A DNA stretch of 14,595 nucleotides from Verrucomicrobiia bacterium (GCA_013360985.1 JABWAM010000105.1:1-14595), one strand, 5' to 3'; positions 6,910 through 13,786 are shown, counted from the stretch's first letter. Made by a program: numbers and translations. The notes: generated by a model not told the origin, from the sequence alone.

Positions 6910-7887
6910 ATGCGCCTGCAGTCTCACGCCAAAATCAACCTCTGGCTCCGCGTCCTCGGCAAGAGGACCGACGGATTCCATGAAGTGGAGACGCTCATGC
7001 TGCCGATTGGATTGGCCGATGAGATCGTTCTCGAAAATCACGCCGAAAGCCGGATCGAATTCGCGTGCGACGATCCCGCGCTCCCAACCGATTCCCGCAA
7101 TCTCGCGCGTCGCGCCGCGGAACTTTTTCGGGAACGCTGCGCCCCGGCGCGCGGCGCGCGGATCCGTCTCGCCAAACGAATCCCGCTCGGCGCGGGGCTC
7201 GGCGGCGGATCCTCGAATGCCGCGACCGTCCTCGTCGGTTTGAACCGCCTCTGGGAAACCGCTCGAACCGACGGCGAAATCGAAAAGCTTGCCGCAGAAA
7301 TCGGATCGGACGCCGCGTTCTTCGTCAAGAATCGCCCCGCGCTTTGCGCCGGCCGCGGAGAACGCCTTGCCCCGGTCGTTTCTCCGCGCGCGCAGCCGCT
7401 CCTCCTGGCCCACTTCGGTTTCGGCAGCGCCACCGCCTGGGCCTACCACAATCTCGGCGCCGGATCCGTCGGCGCGTCGAGACGGGCGGCTCCCAAGGAA
7501 TTCGAAATTGCCCGGCGCGCGTTCCTCTCGGGAAAAACCGATCCGCTCGCGCCCGATCTCTTGCTCAACGACCTCGAGAAACCGGTCTATCGGAAGTTTC
7601 CGATTTTGGAGATCGCGAAAGAATTTCTCCTCGCGCAAACCGGCGTTCGCGGCGCGATGATGAGCGGCAGCGGCTCGACGCTCTTCGCCCTCCTTACCGC
7701 GCCGGAGGCCGCCGAGGAACTCGTCCGCGCGCTGCGCGCGCATTTCGGCGAAAACGTCTGGACCTGGTCCGGCGTCACCTTGGATGCATCCGCCGACGAT
7801 CTCAAGCGCGGCGCAACCGAAACGCTTCGCGATTGCCTCCCGTGCCCTCCTCTGGCAGACTCCGGCTCGTCCAACGCGCGCTGTTAG
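6910..7887 (+). CDS. ispE: 4-diphosphocytidyl-2-C-methyl-D-erythritol kinase (IspE)
   Basis: 325 residues from ATG 6910. This GHMP kinase phosphorylates the 2-hydroxyl of CDP-ME with ATP in the cytoplasmic MEP pathway of isoprenoid synthesis. Visible motifs are AKINLWLRVLGKRTDGFHE (Lys8), the ATP loop PLGAGLGGGSSNAA (about 92-105), IGSDAAFFV with the likely catalytic Asp134, and the third GHMP motif MSGSGSTLFAL (about 251-261). The family is usually 280-300 residues, so the protein has about 30 extra C-terminal residues (after LDASADDLKRG). This extension runs into the tRNA-Val gene: the TAG stop (7885-7887) is formed by tRNA nucleotides 8-10. No clear Shine-Dalgarno sequence precedes the ATG. 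Confidence 0.96.
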   Translation: MRLQSHAKINLWLRVLGKRTDGFHEVETLMLPIGLADEIVLENHAESRIEFACDDPALPTDSRNLARRAAELFRERCAPARGARIRLAKRIPLGAGLGGGSSNAATVLVGLNRLWETARTDGEIEKLAAEIGSDAAFFVKNRPALCAGRGERLAPVVSPRAQPLLLAHFGFGSATAWAYHNLGAGSVGASRRAAPKEFEIARRAFLSGKTDPLAPDLLLNDLEKPVYRKFPILEIAKEFLLAQTGVRGAMMSGSGSTLFALLTAPEAAEELVRALRAHFGENVWTWSGVTLDASADDLKRGATETLRDCLPCPPLADSGSSNARC

Positions 7888-7952
7888 CTCAGGGGTAGAG
7901 CATCACCTTGACACGGTGGGGGTCGCAGGTTCAAATCCTGCACAGCGCACCA
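7878..7952 (+). tRNA. tRNA-Val (anticodon GAC), CCA encoded
   Basis: A full cloverleaf can be folded by hand: acceptor GCGCTGT with ACAGCGC (7942-7948), D-arm GCTC/GAGC, anticodon stem TCACC/GGTGG with loop TTGACAC (anticodon GAC, reading GUC/GUU), and T-arm GCAGG/CCTGC with loop TTCAAAT. Discriminator A and CCA are encoded. Five Ts follow directly (7953-7957). The first 10 nt overlap the 3' end of ispE. Confidence 0.96.
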
Positions 7953-8420
7953 TTTTTCCAGATGGAAATCCAAGTAGAAGAGGGCCCCGTCCATCGGCGC
8001 CTCCTCAAGCACTGGTGGGCCGAGGCAACCGGTGCTCAGGTAGGAAAAAAGCTCCGCCGGAAGGCCTAACAGAGGCGTGCCAGCATCGCGGTTGGCAAAC
8101 GCCGGTCAGGTGGCCTCGAAGCCTTGGCTGGTGAACTTCAAGGTGCGGCAGTTCTCAGTCACCGTGCGCACCACGTTCTCGGGCCCCAAATCCACGGATC
8201 AACTCAATTTTCAGAGAGCAACCCTCATCATCATCCATGGAGGATCGGGGGGGTGGGTTGTGTCGAGATTTCCGACTCCCCACAAGAGGGTGCGACGGCT
8301 CGGCCGGCGGCCTCGCCCTCCCTTTCCACCGTCCATGCTTGAGAAAAATCCGCTCGGTCGCGAAGCGAGGGAGGGCGCCGCCGCCGGCGGCGCCGAGGCA
8401 GGGAGTGCTACCTTCCGCCC
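7953..8420. other. 468-nt stretch without a convincing gene, downstream of tRNA-Val
   Basis: Reading frames on both strands are short or contain repeat-encoded low-complexity sequence. The stretch holds a T-run after the tRNA, a minus-strand frame (about 8200-7955) that looks mildly protein-like but is cut by TGA at 8106-8108, a G-run (8248-8254), and a strong inverted repeat at 8303-8394. The position behind a tRNA and next to two accessory genes suggests inserted or decayed DNA, but I see no integrase and no duplicated tRNA end. Confidence 0.5.
8303..8388. repeat. imperfect 21-nt inverted repeat (long hairpin)
   Basis: The left arm at 8303-8323 (GCCGGCGGC, CTC, GCCCTCCCT) pairs with the right arm at 8368-8388 (AGGGAGGGC, GCC, GCCGCCGGC). 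18 of 21 positions are complementary, around a 44-nt loop. The right arm itself overlaps a perfect palindrome at 8374-8394 (10-bp arms, 1-nt centre). It lies 33 nt before the DUF4325 gene. It may be a REP-like element, a transcription-stop hairpin or a protein-binding site. Confidence 0.6.
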
Positions 8421-8732
8421 ATGAAACTGGAGTTCTCCATCCTTCAGGAGTTCGGCCAGCATCTCGCGGATGGTTCCCGGGCCGCGGAGTTTCGCATGGG
8501 GCGGATTGATCCGCACATGGGCATTTGTCCCGAGATCGTGCTGGACTTCACAGGGGTGTGGGCCGCCAACAGCTCGTTCATCAACGCGCTGGTGTCCAGC
8601 TTGGTGGAGCAGCATGGGCAGCGTGCCCTGAACATCTTGGTGTTCAAGGGATGCAATCCCGTCCTCCGTGTATTGGTGGAGGCCGCCATCGCCCTTGGTC
8701 TCCCAAAGGCCAATCAATTGGTCAGAGCCTGA
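8421..8732 (+). CDS. STAS-like domain protein (DUF4325)
   Basis: 103 residues from ATG 8421. The core LDFTGVWAANSSFINALVSSL (from residue 41; string given in part) and VFKGCNPVLRVLVEAAIALGL near the end match the DUF4325 STAS-like domain as I remember it, which is about 60-70 residues with a D-F-x-G-V strand and an N-S-S-F helix start. STAS-type domains usually bind partner proteins such as anti-sigma-like ATPases; the biochemical role of DUF4325 is not established. No membrane segment or signal is present, so it is probably cytoplasmic. No GHKL ATPase partner lies next to it here. It is convergent with the receiver-like gene and sits in the tRNA-adjacent accessory patch. The codon choice is less strictly GC-ending than in the flanking core genes, which fits an accessory origin. 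Confidence 0.8.
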   Translation: MKLEFSILQEFGQHLADGSRAAEFRMGRIDPHMGICPEIVLDFTGVWAANSSFINALVSSLVEQHGQRALNILVFKGCNPVLRVLVEAAIALGLPKANQLVRA

Positions 8733-8951
8733 CATTTCCTTGCGCTCCCTGCGGAGGGGCTCACCTTCCCGCCGAGTTCCCATGTGCCGCGGAGGCGCTG
8801 CGAAGAGGGCCCCTCGTTTCCCGACTGGAAACCTTGTCGGAGATGGAAGGCGCCGCAGTGGCAGAAGGCGATGAAGCGGCGGCGTTGACCGCAGCCCCTT
8901 TCACAGCAATGAATGAGTCGGGATTCATCGATCGAATAGCCAAAGGAATCC

Positions 8952-9350
8952 TCACGGGGAGAGTCGTACAGCGGTTCTCGCCATGGCGAGACATTCCGCG
9001 ACCCATTCCGCGGGGGTGCGGGTGATCGCCATGTCCTTGAGGAGGGCGAACGGATGCGCCCGGGCCCTCGACAGGAGCCGAACCATCGCTTCCGCGGCGC
9101 CAAGGTTCATGGAGTGGATGATCACGGGCGTCTTGAGACGTCCCGAGGTTCGCAGGTGGAGGGCGACATCTCTTCCTGTCCCGATCGGCTCGGCCAGATC
9201 GTGGTCGAGAAAGACGAGATCGAACTCCGTCTTCCCAAGGAGTTCAATCGCTCCCTGGGCCGTGTCGGCCACGGCCAGCTCGTGCCCGTCGCACTGGCGG
9301 CGGAAAAAGGCCAGTCGGGTCTCGCTGTCCTCAACGATCAGGATGCGCAT
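8952..9350 (-). CDS. cyclic-phosphate-processing receiver (cREC)-like protein
   Basis: 132 residues from ATG 9350, forming a single domain. It begins like a response-regulator receiver (MRILIVEDSETRLAFF, acidic Glu7/Asp8) and has FDLVFLDHDLAEP with Asp49-His50-Asp51 where the phosphoacceptor strand lies. In place of a normal receiver's Thr/Ser strand it has PVIIHSMN (His79, Ser80, Asn82). The paired LDHD and HSMN motifs are the marks, as I recall them, of the cREC group of receiver-fold proteins. That group is predicted to act on cyclic phosphates or cyclic nucleotides rather than to be phosphorylated by a histidine kinase. No DNA-binding output domain and no adjacent kinase are present, which agrees with that reading. 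An ordinary stand-alone receiver is the alternative. Confidence 0.75.
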   Translation of the reverse strand: MRILIVEDSETRLAFFRRQCDGHELAVADTAQGAIELLGKTEFDLVFLDHDLAEPIGTGRDVALHLRTSGRLKTPVIIHSMNLGAAEAMVRLLSRARAHPFALLKDMAITRTPAEWVAECLAMARTAVRLSP

Positions 9351-9456
9351 ACGTCCGAACAGACGGAGAATCGACCTGCTTCTTTCACGCTGCGGTTGGC
9401 TTTATGCGAGATCCAACAAGGGTTGGCGTGATCGGTTTCGCGAGGACCTTTATCTC

Positions 9457-9933
9457 CTAGTCTGACGGGATCGATTTCAGTTTCTTCCGCAGATCCTCAA
9501 GATCCCTTCCCAAATCTTGAAAGCCCTCTCTGAGACGAGCCAGGTGCTCCGCCGCGGCGGACCGCCCCTTCTCGCGCAGTTGGGCCGAGCGGTCCTCGAG
9601 CAAGGAGCGCACCTTGCGGACCGTCTCCTCGGCGGACTCCTTCCCTTCGCGTTCGGCGCGCGCCACGAGATCCTCGATCTCTTTCTCGATCTCCCGCCAT
9701 GGGCTGTCCGATTCCTGCGCGCGAAAGGGCGCATTGTCGAGACGCGGCATGCCCTGGCCCATTCTGGGCAGGGCGTCTCCTTGGCGTCCCGCGACACGCT
9801 GCGCCAGCATCCAGACGAGCCCCGCGAGGGCCGCGACCAGCAGCAACAAGGCAAGCGCTTTCAGGACGCGGCACACCAGGGCGATCCCCGCCAGCACGAT
9901 CAGGAGAATCGCGATCGCGATCAGGAAGTTCAT
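9457..9933 (-). CDS. unrecognised small membrane protein with C-terminal coiled coil
   Basis: 158 residues from ATG 9933, with an excellent Shine-Dalgarno sequence (GGAGG, 5 nt spacing). Two hydrophobic segments lie at about 2-22 and 25-45, separated by a short CRVLK turn, so this is a hairpin anchor with both ends on the same side. After a linker of about 35 residues, residues about 79-156 are highly charged and helical (REIEKEIEDLVARAERE, ETVRKVRSLLED, DLGRDLEDLRKKL), probably a coiled coil. I do not recognise a family. It is divergent from the next small membrane-protein gene across 156 nt, so the two may share a control region. Confidence 0.78.
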   Translation of the reverse strand: MNFLIAIAILLIVLAGIALVCRVLKALALLLLVAALAGLVWMLAQRVAGRQGDALPRMGQGMPRLDNAPFRAQESDSPWREIEKEIEDLVARAEREGKESAEETVRKVRSLLEDRSAQLREKGRSAAAEHLARLREGFQDLGRDLEDLRKKLKSIPSD

Positions 9934-10089
9934 ACGCGCCTCCGGAGAAAACCCCGGTCATGCTCGCGGGAAACCGAGATCCGGTCAAGCCCGGCAGACG
10001 GATTGCTTGCCGCCGACGTCCTCGTCGTTTCGGAAATTCTCGACGGTTTCCTCTTGCCTTCCGCGCGGGATTCCTGCAGGGGAGACTCG

Positions 10090-10350
10090 ATGCCCGCGAG
10101 CGCCGAACAGGAAAGTGCGCCGGTGATCCCTTCCACGCCTCCCTCCGCCGAGCCACCGCCGCCGGTCAGGTCTCATCGGACCAAGCGAAAACGGCGCCAT
10201 CGCCGTTATCCAGTGGGAGAAGAGTCCGGCGTTCTCCCGATGCGGGTGGTGGCGGTCGTCCTCGCGCTGCTGGCGACCGGGACCGCCGTGGCGTTTTTTC
10301 TTTACGGCCCCCAGATTCTCAAGTGGCTCGCGTGGCCTTTCCCCGACTGA
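10090..10350 (+). CDS. unrecognised small single-pass membrane protein
   Basis: 86 residues from ATG 10090. This start is chosen because GGGGAG stands 5 nt upstream; the same frame is open farther upstream, but only as sequence antisense to the neighbouring gene. The protein has a Pro/Ser-rich N-terminus (about 1-27), a strongly basic patch HRTKRKRRHRRY (29-40), and one membrane helix at about 51-72 (RVVAVVLALLATGTAVAFFL is its core). A short tail ends WPFPD. The positive patch predicts a cytoplasmic N-terminus. The family is unknown. It is divergent from the coiled-coil membrane protein and convergent with ugd. A 7-bp inverted repeat (CCCGACT/AGTCGGG, 10342-10356) covers its stop codon. Confidence 0.7.
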   Translation: MPASAEQESAPVIPSTPPSAEPPPPVRSHRTKRKRRHRRYPVGEESGVLPMRVVAVVLALLATGTAVAFFLYGPQILKWLAWPFPD

Positions 10351-10413
10351 GTCGGGAGGCGTTTCCAGCCTTTCCCGCGGAGGCGTCCTCCTTGGGGGCG
10401 CGAGGGATCCCGG

Positions 10414-11706
10414 TCAGCGGCCTACCGACCGATAGCGGATTCCCGCCGAAGCCATCGCCGCAGGATCGAAGAGGTTGCGCGCGTCGAGGACAAACGGATG
10501 GAGCATCGCCGCGCGGAGTCTCGCGAGGTCCAGTCCGCGGAACTCGTCCCATTCCGTCATAAACAGGAGCGCGTCGCATCCCTCGGCGACCTCGTACGGA
10601 TTCGAGCCGAAGATCGCTTCGCGCAAGACCTCGCGCGCTTTCTCCATCGCCTTGGGATCGTAGGCGCGCAGACGAACGCCCTCGGCGAGCAGGCGAGAGG
10701 CGAGAGAGATCGCCGGCGATTGACGGATGTCGTCGGTGTTCGGCTTGAAGGCGAGGCCGAGGATGCCCACGGTCTTTCCTTTGAGGACCCAGAGCTCCTG
10801 CCGAAGTTTTTGATAACAACGATCGAGCGCGCTCGCGTTGATTTTTTGGACTTCGCGCAGGAGGCGGAAATCGCAGCCGAGTTGATCGGCGATCTTGATG
10901 AAGGCGGCGATGTCTTTGGGAAAACAGGAGCCGCCGTAGCCGGGTCCCGCGTTGAGGAAGGCGCGCCCGATGCGTTTGTCGAATCCCATGCCGTTGACGA
11001 CTTCCTCGATGTTCGCGCCGGATTTCTCGCAGATCTCGGCGAGGGCGTTCGCGTAAGAAATTTTGAGGGCGAGAAAGGAGTTCGAGGCGTGCTTGATGAG
11101 TTCGGCCGAGTTGATGTCGGTCACGATGAAGTTCGGGCAGGCGAACGGGGCGTAGAGCTCGCGCAGGAGAGGAGCCGGCCGAGGCGACATGACCCCGATG
11201 ACGATCCGATCGGGGTTCATGAGGTCTTCGATCGCCGAACCTTCGCGGAGAAACTCGGGGTTGGAGACGACGTCGAAGTCGGCCTTGTGCTTGTTGTAGC
11301 GGCGGATGGTCTCGGCGACTTTTTCGCCCGTCTTCACGGGGACGGTGCTCTTATCCACGATCACCGTATATTTCTTGAGGCTGTCGGCGATCGCTCGGGC
11401 GACCGCCTCGATGAAGCTCAGGTCTACCGAACCGTCGTCGAGCGGCGGCGTTGGCACCGCGATGAAGACCATCTGTCCATGCTCGACCCCTTCCGCCGTG
11501 CTCGACGTGAAACGCAGTCGTCCGGCGGCGGTGTTGCGCTTCACCATCTCTTCGAGCCCCGGTTCGTAGATCGGGAGACGTCCCGATTGGAGAATGGCGA
11601 TCTTTTTCGCGTCGTTGTCCACGCAGACGACGTCGTGCCCTTTCTCGGCGAAGCAGGCGCCGGTCACGAGGCCGACGTATCCGGAGCCGACGAGGGTGAC
11701 TTTCAT
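10414..11706 (-). CDS. ugd: UDP-glucose 6-dehydrogenase
   Basis: 430 residues from ATG 11706, the normal family length. Features in order are the NAD-binding KVTLVGSGYVGLVTGACFAE, VCVDNDAKKI, the PIYEPGLEEMV loop, AVPTPP, DKSTVPVKTGE, NPEFLREGSAIEDLMNPDR, the central helix region SAELIKHASNSFLALKISY, the catalytic GPGYGGSCFPKD with Cys261, and LGLAFKPNTDDIRQSPA near the C-terminal sugar-nucleotide domain. The enzyme oxidises UDP-glucose to UDP-glucuronate with two NAD+ in the cytoplasm, for polysaccharide or lipopolysaccharide precursors. No Shine-Dalgarno sequence is seen; instead a hairpin arm ends one base before the ATG. No other polysaccharide gene is adjacent, so it stands alone here. 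Frames on the opposite strand over this gene are shadows. Confidence 0.97.
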   Translation of the reverse strand: MKVTLVGSGYVGLVTGACFAEKGHDVVCVDNDAKKIAILQSGRLPIYEPGLEEMVKRNTAAGRLRFTSSTAEGVEHGQMVFIAVPTPPLDDGSVDLSFIEAVARAIADSLKKYTVIVDKSTVPVKTGEKVAETIRRYNKHKADFDVVSNPEFLREGSAIEDLMNPDRIVIGVMSPRPAPLLRELYAPFACPNFIVTDINSAELIKHASNSFLALKISYANALAEICEKSGANIEEVVNGMGFDKRIGRAFLNAGPGYGGSCFPKDIAAFIKIADQLGCDFRLLREVQKINASALDRCYQKLRQELWVLKGKTVGILGLAFKPNTDDIRQSPAISLASRLLAEGVRLRAYDPKAMEKAREVLREAIFGSNPYEVAEGCDALLFMTEWDEFRGLDLARLRAAMLHPFVLDARNLFDPAAMASAGIRYRSVGR

Positions 11707-11741
11707 GGCGGGAAGGCAACCTACGCGCAGGCGCTTCCCGC
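11707..11741 (-). promoter_or_regulatory. leader hairpin abutting the ugd start codon
   Basis: On the minus strand a perfect 8-bp inverted repeat (GCGGGAAG at 11741-11734, CTTCCCGC at 11715-11708) encloses 18 nt and ends one base before the ATG. The usual ribosome-binding position is therefore inside the stem. A regulatory role is inference; it could be chance in GC-rich DNA. Confidence 0.35.
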
Positions 11742-11834
11742 GCAAGCACGGATTTTCGAAGAAACGATTTCGGCGGCGCGAAGCGTCTCTCCCGGTTGGG
11801 CGTTCCGGCCTTATCCGCGGCGCGCCCGACGTCC

Positions 11835-12347
11835 TTATTCGCCGGTCGGTTTTGCGGCGGCCTCGAGCAGCTGTTGGAGGAGGGCGTTCCGCGCGTCTTC
11901 GGCGCGCGCGGTCTCTCCGGCCACCCAGGCGGCGAACGGACGCACATCGGCCGGCGACGGATCTTTCGGGGCGTTCGCGCTCTTCAGCCACGCCTTCCAA
12001 CGGGCCAAGCCTTCGGCGTCTTTCCCTTCCTTGAAGAGCTTCGCGACGGGGCGGAGCGCGGCCGCCTGCGACGCGTTGGGGCCAGGCGCATGGGGAAGCG
12101 CCGCGAGGGCGCGCTGTTTTTCAATAAGCTGGCGCTGTTGATCGCGGAGCTCGCGTTCGAGGGGTTGGCGCAGGCCGATCTCGCGGCTTGGAATCGCGAG
12201 GAGCCGATCGTTGAGGCGATCGATCGCCACCTCGATCTTGCGGATCTCCAAAGTCAGAGCCTCGCGGTTCGGATTCGCGGGGAGTTCGGCTGCCCGCGCG
12301 GCGAAGACGCCGAGCGCGCCGAGCGTTAGGAAAAGCGCCCTCAACAT
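11835..12347 (-). CDS. unrecognised secreted or periplasmic coiled-coil protein
   Basis: 170 residues from ATG 12347. The N-terminus MLRALFLTLGALGVFAARA followed by AELPAN is a good Sec signal peptide with cleavage expected after an A-x-A at about residue 19. The mature part begins with a long charged helix (about 28-85: LEIRKIEVAIDRLNDRLL, ERELRDQQRQLIEKQRAL), likely a coiled coil. A second helical region follows (about 98-165) containing KLFKEGKDAEGLARWKAWL and an Ala-rich end. I see no catalytic motif and no lipobox Cys. The family is unknown. It lies upstream of ugd in the same direction with a 128-nt gap, and is divergent from glgC across 100 nt. Confidence 0.75.
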   Translation of the reverse strand: MLRALFLTLGALGVFAARAAELPANPNREALTLEIRKIEVAIDRLNDRLLAIPSREIGLRQPLERELRDQQRQLIEKQRALAALPHAPGPNASQAAALRPVAKLFKEGKDAEGLARWKAWLKSANAPKDPSPADVRPFAAWVAGETARAEDARNALLQQLLEAAAKPTGE

Positions 12348-12447
12348 GCCTCAGCGTTAACCTGAATCGGTCGCGCTTCCAAGGAGAAAAATCTTTGGAT
12401 CCCTTTGAGATTGAAAAGCGCGCGCGCCTTCGGTAAACGCCGGGGCG

Positions 12448-13740
12448 ATGTCTTCCCGCGCGCGTCCACAACCCTCCGTGGAAAACGTGATCGCGGTGAT
12501 CATGGGCGGCGGGCAGGGAACGCGGCTGGCGCCGCTGACCCGCCTGCGCGCAAAGCCGGCGGTGCCGCTGGGCGCGAAGTTTCGTCTCGTGGACATCCCG
12601 ATCAGCAACTGCATCAATTCGGATATCCGTCGGATCTATCTGCTGACTCAATTCAACAGCGCTTCGCTCCACCGCCACATCCTGCAGGCCTACCGTTTCG
12701 ACCGTTTCTCCCGGGGGTTCATCGAAATTTGCGCGGCTCAGCAAACCCTCGACAACCTCGGATGGTATCAAGGAACGGCGGATGCCGTGCGCCGAAACTT
12801 GCGCTACATCGCCGATATGCGGCCCGAGTACGTGGTGGTTTTGTCGGGCGATCAACTGTATCGGATGGATTACCGCCTCCTCCTGCGCCAGCACGTGGAA
12901 ACCGGCGCGGACATCACGGTCGCCGCGCTTCCGGTGCCGATCGAGAAGGCGGGCGGGCTCGGAATTTTGCAGACGGATGAAAGCGGCCGCATCGTGCGTT
13001 TCGTGGAGAAGCCGAAAGACGCGGCGACACGCGAGTCGCTGAGGATGCCCTCCTCGATGCGCAGCCGTCTCCAGCCGGGAAAGGGGACGGGCGACTGCCT
13101 CGCCTCGATGGGAATCTACGTGTTCAACGCGGACGTGCTGACGGAGACGCTGGACAACGATCGGGTGGATTTCGGTAAAGATATCATTCCCGGTTCGATC
13201 GCGGCGCGACAGGTTTACGCTTACGTCTTTCAAGGGTATTGGGAGGACATCGGGACGATCCGGGCGTTCTTCGAGGCGAACCTCCAGATCACGCGACCCA
13301 ACCCGCCCTTCAACTTTTTCGACAGCGCGGCGCCGATTTATACGCGGGCGCGGCATCTGCCCGCCTCGCTGGTCAGCGGGGGAAGCTTCAAGGAAACGGT
13401 GATCGCGGAAGGATGTCTCATCGAGGCGGGGGTCAAGTTGGAGCGCACCCTGGTGGGAATCCGTTCCGTGATCGGCGAGGGGTGCGACCTGCGGGAGTGC
13501 GTCCTCATGGGCAACGATCATTATGAAGACTCCGCCGGAGGCGGCGATCCCCCGCTCGGGATCGGCGCGCGCAGCGTCGTCCGCAGGACGATCGTGGACA
13601 AGAACGTCCGCATCGGAGCGGACTGCGTGATCACGCCCGAGGGGAAATCCGCGCGCGCGGACGAGGAACTCTATTGCATCCGGGACGGCATCGTGGTGAT
13701 CCCCAAAGGAACGGTGATCCCCGCTGGAACAAGAATTTAA
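12448..13740 (+). CDS. glgC: glucose-1-phosphate adenylyltransferase (ADP-glucose pyrophosphorylase)
   Basis: 430 residues from ATG 12448, the normal family length. The nucleotidyltransferase core has MGGGQGTRLAPLT (19-31), KPAVPLGAKFRLVDIPISNCINS (36-58, given in part), WYQGTADAVRRN (106-117), SGDQLYRMDY (133-142) and FVEKPK (185-190). A left-handed beta-helix C-terminal domain follows (GSFKETVIAEGCLIEAGVKL and onward). The SGDQLYRMDY/WYQGTADAV pattern resembles the cyanobacterial and plant type. It makes ADP-glucose from glucose-1-phosphate and ATP, the committed step of bacterial glycogen synthesis, in the cytoplasm and normally under allosteric control. No other glg gene is in the window. 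It ends 13741 upstream of the RRM gene's promoter region. Confidence 0.97.
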   Translation: MSSRARPQPSVENVIAVIMGGGQGTRLAPLTRLRAKPAVPLGAKFRLVDIPISNCINSDIRRIYLLTQFNSASLHRHILQAYRFDRFSRGFIEICAAQQTLDNLGWYQGTADAVRRNLRYIADMRPEYVVVLSGDQLYRMDYRLLLRQHVETGADITVAALPVPIEKAGGLGILQTDESGRIVRFVEKPKDAATRESLRMPSSMRSRLQPGKGTGDCLASMGIYVFNADVLTETLDNDRVDFGKDIIPGSIAARQVYAYVFQGYWEDIGTIRAFFEANLQITRPNPPFNFFDSAAPIYTRARHLPASLVSGGSFKETVIAEGCLIEAGVKLERTLVGIRSVIGEGCDLRECVLMGNDHYEDSAGGGDPPLGIGARSVVRRTIVDKNVRIGADCVITPEGKSARADEELYCIRDGIVVIPKGTVIPAGTRI

Positions 13741-13758
13741 GAAAATCGCAAAAAAGGC

Positions 13759-13786
13759 TTGCGCGCGGATAAAAGTCGGCTAGAGT
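13759..13786 (+). promoter_or_regulatory. putative promoter of the RRM protein gene
   Basis: TTGCGC (13759-13764), a 16-nt spacer and TAGAGT (13781-13786) lie just after glgC in a short AT-richer patch. Transcription from here would give an untranslated leader of about 160 nt before ATG 13957, containing a direct repeat AACCAAGTC (13795-13803 and 13810-13818). Inferred from sequence only. Confidence 0.45.

Noticed and set aside
7962..8069. 35-codon frame directly behind tRNA-Val (MEIQVEEGPVHRRLL...)
   Set aside because: It has no ribosome-binding site, starts inside the likely tRNA trailer, and has no recognisable features.
8166..8173. GCGCACCA repeating the tRNA-Val 3' end (7945-7952), considered as an attachment-site duplication
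   Set aside because: Only 8 bases match, the flanks differ, and no integrase is present; this length is expected by chance in GC-rich DNA.
8077..8424. 115-codon frame whose TGA overlaps the DUF4325 ATG, suggesting coupling
   Set aside because: Its second half is the translation of the inverted-repeat region (Arg/Pro/Gly/Ala-rich), it has no family likeness, and the ATGA overlap can arise by chance.
8816..8832. GTTTCC-cgact-GGAAAC inverted repeat resembling the ends of a CRISPR repeat
   Set aside because: Only one copy is present and no spaced repeats or cas genes occur in the window.
8733..8951. Possible small genes between DUF4325 and the cREC gene (for example a plus-strand frame from 8842 or minus-strand frames through 8761-9006)
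   Set aside because: They overlap the cREC coding end, are Ala/Ser-rich, and have no ribosome-binding site or family likeness; I see nothing supportable in this 219-nt gap.
10498..12141. 547-codon open frame on the plus strand
   Set aside because: It is antisense to ugd and the secreted protein gene, and its sequence is charged and without family features; ugd is unmistakable.
12411..12439. TTGAAA-17-TAAACG as a glgC promoter
   Set aside because: Transcription would start within a few bases of the ATG, and the -10 match is poor, so I do not call it.
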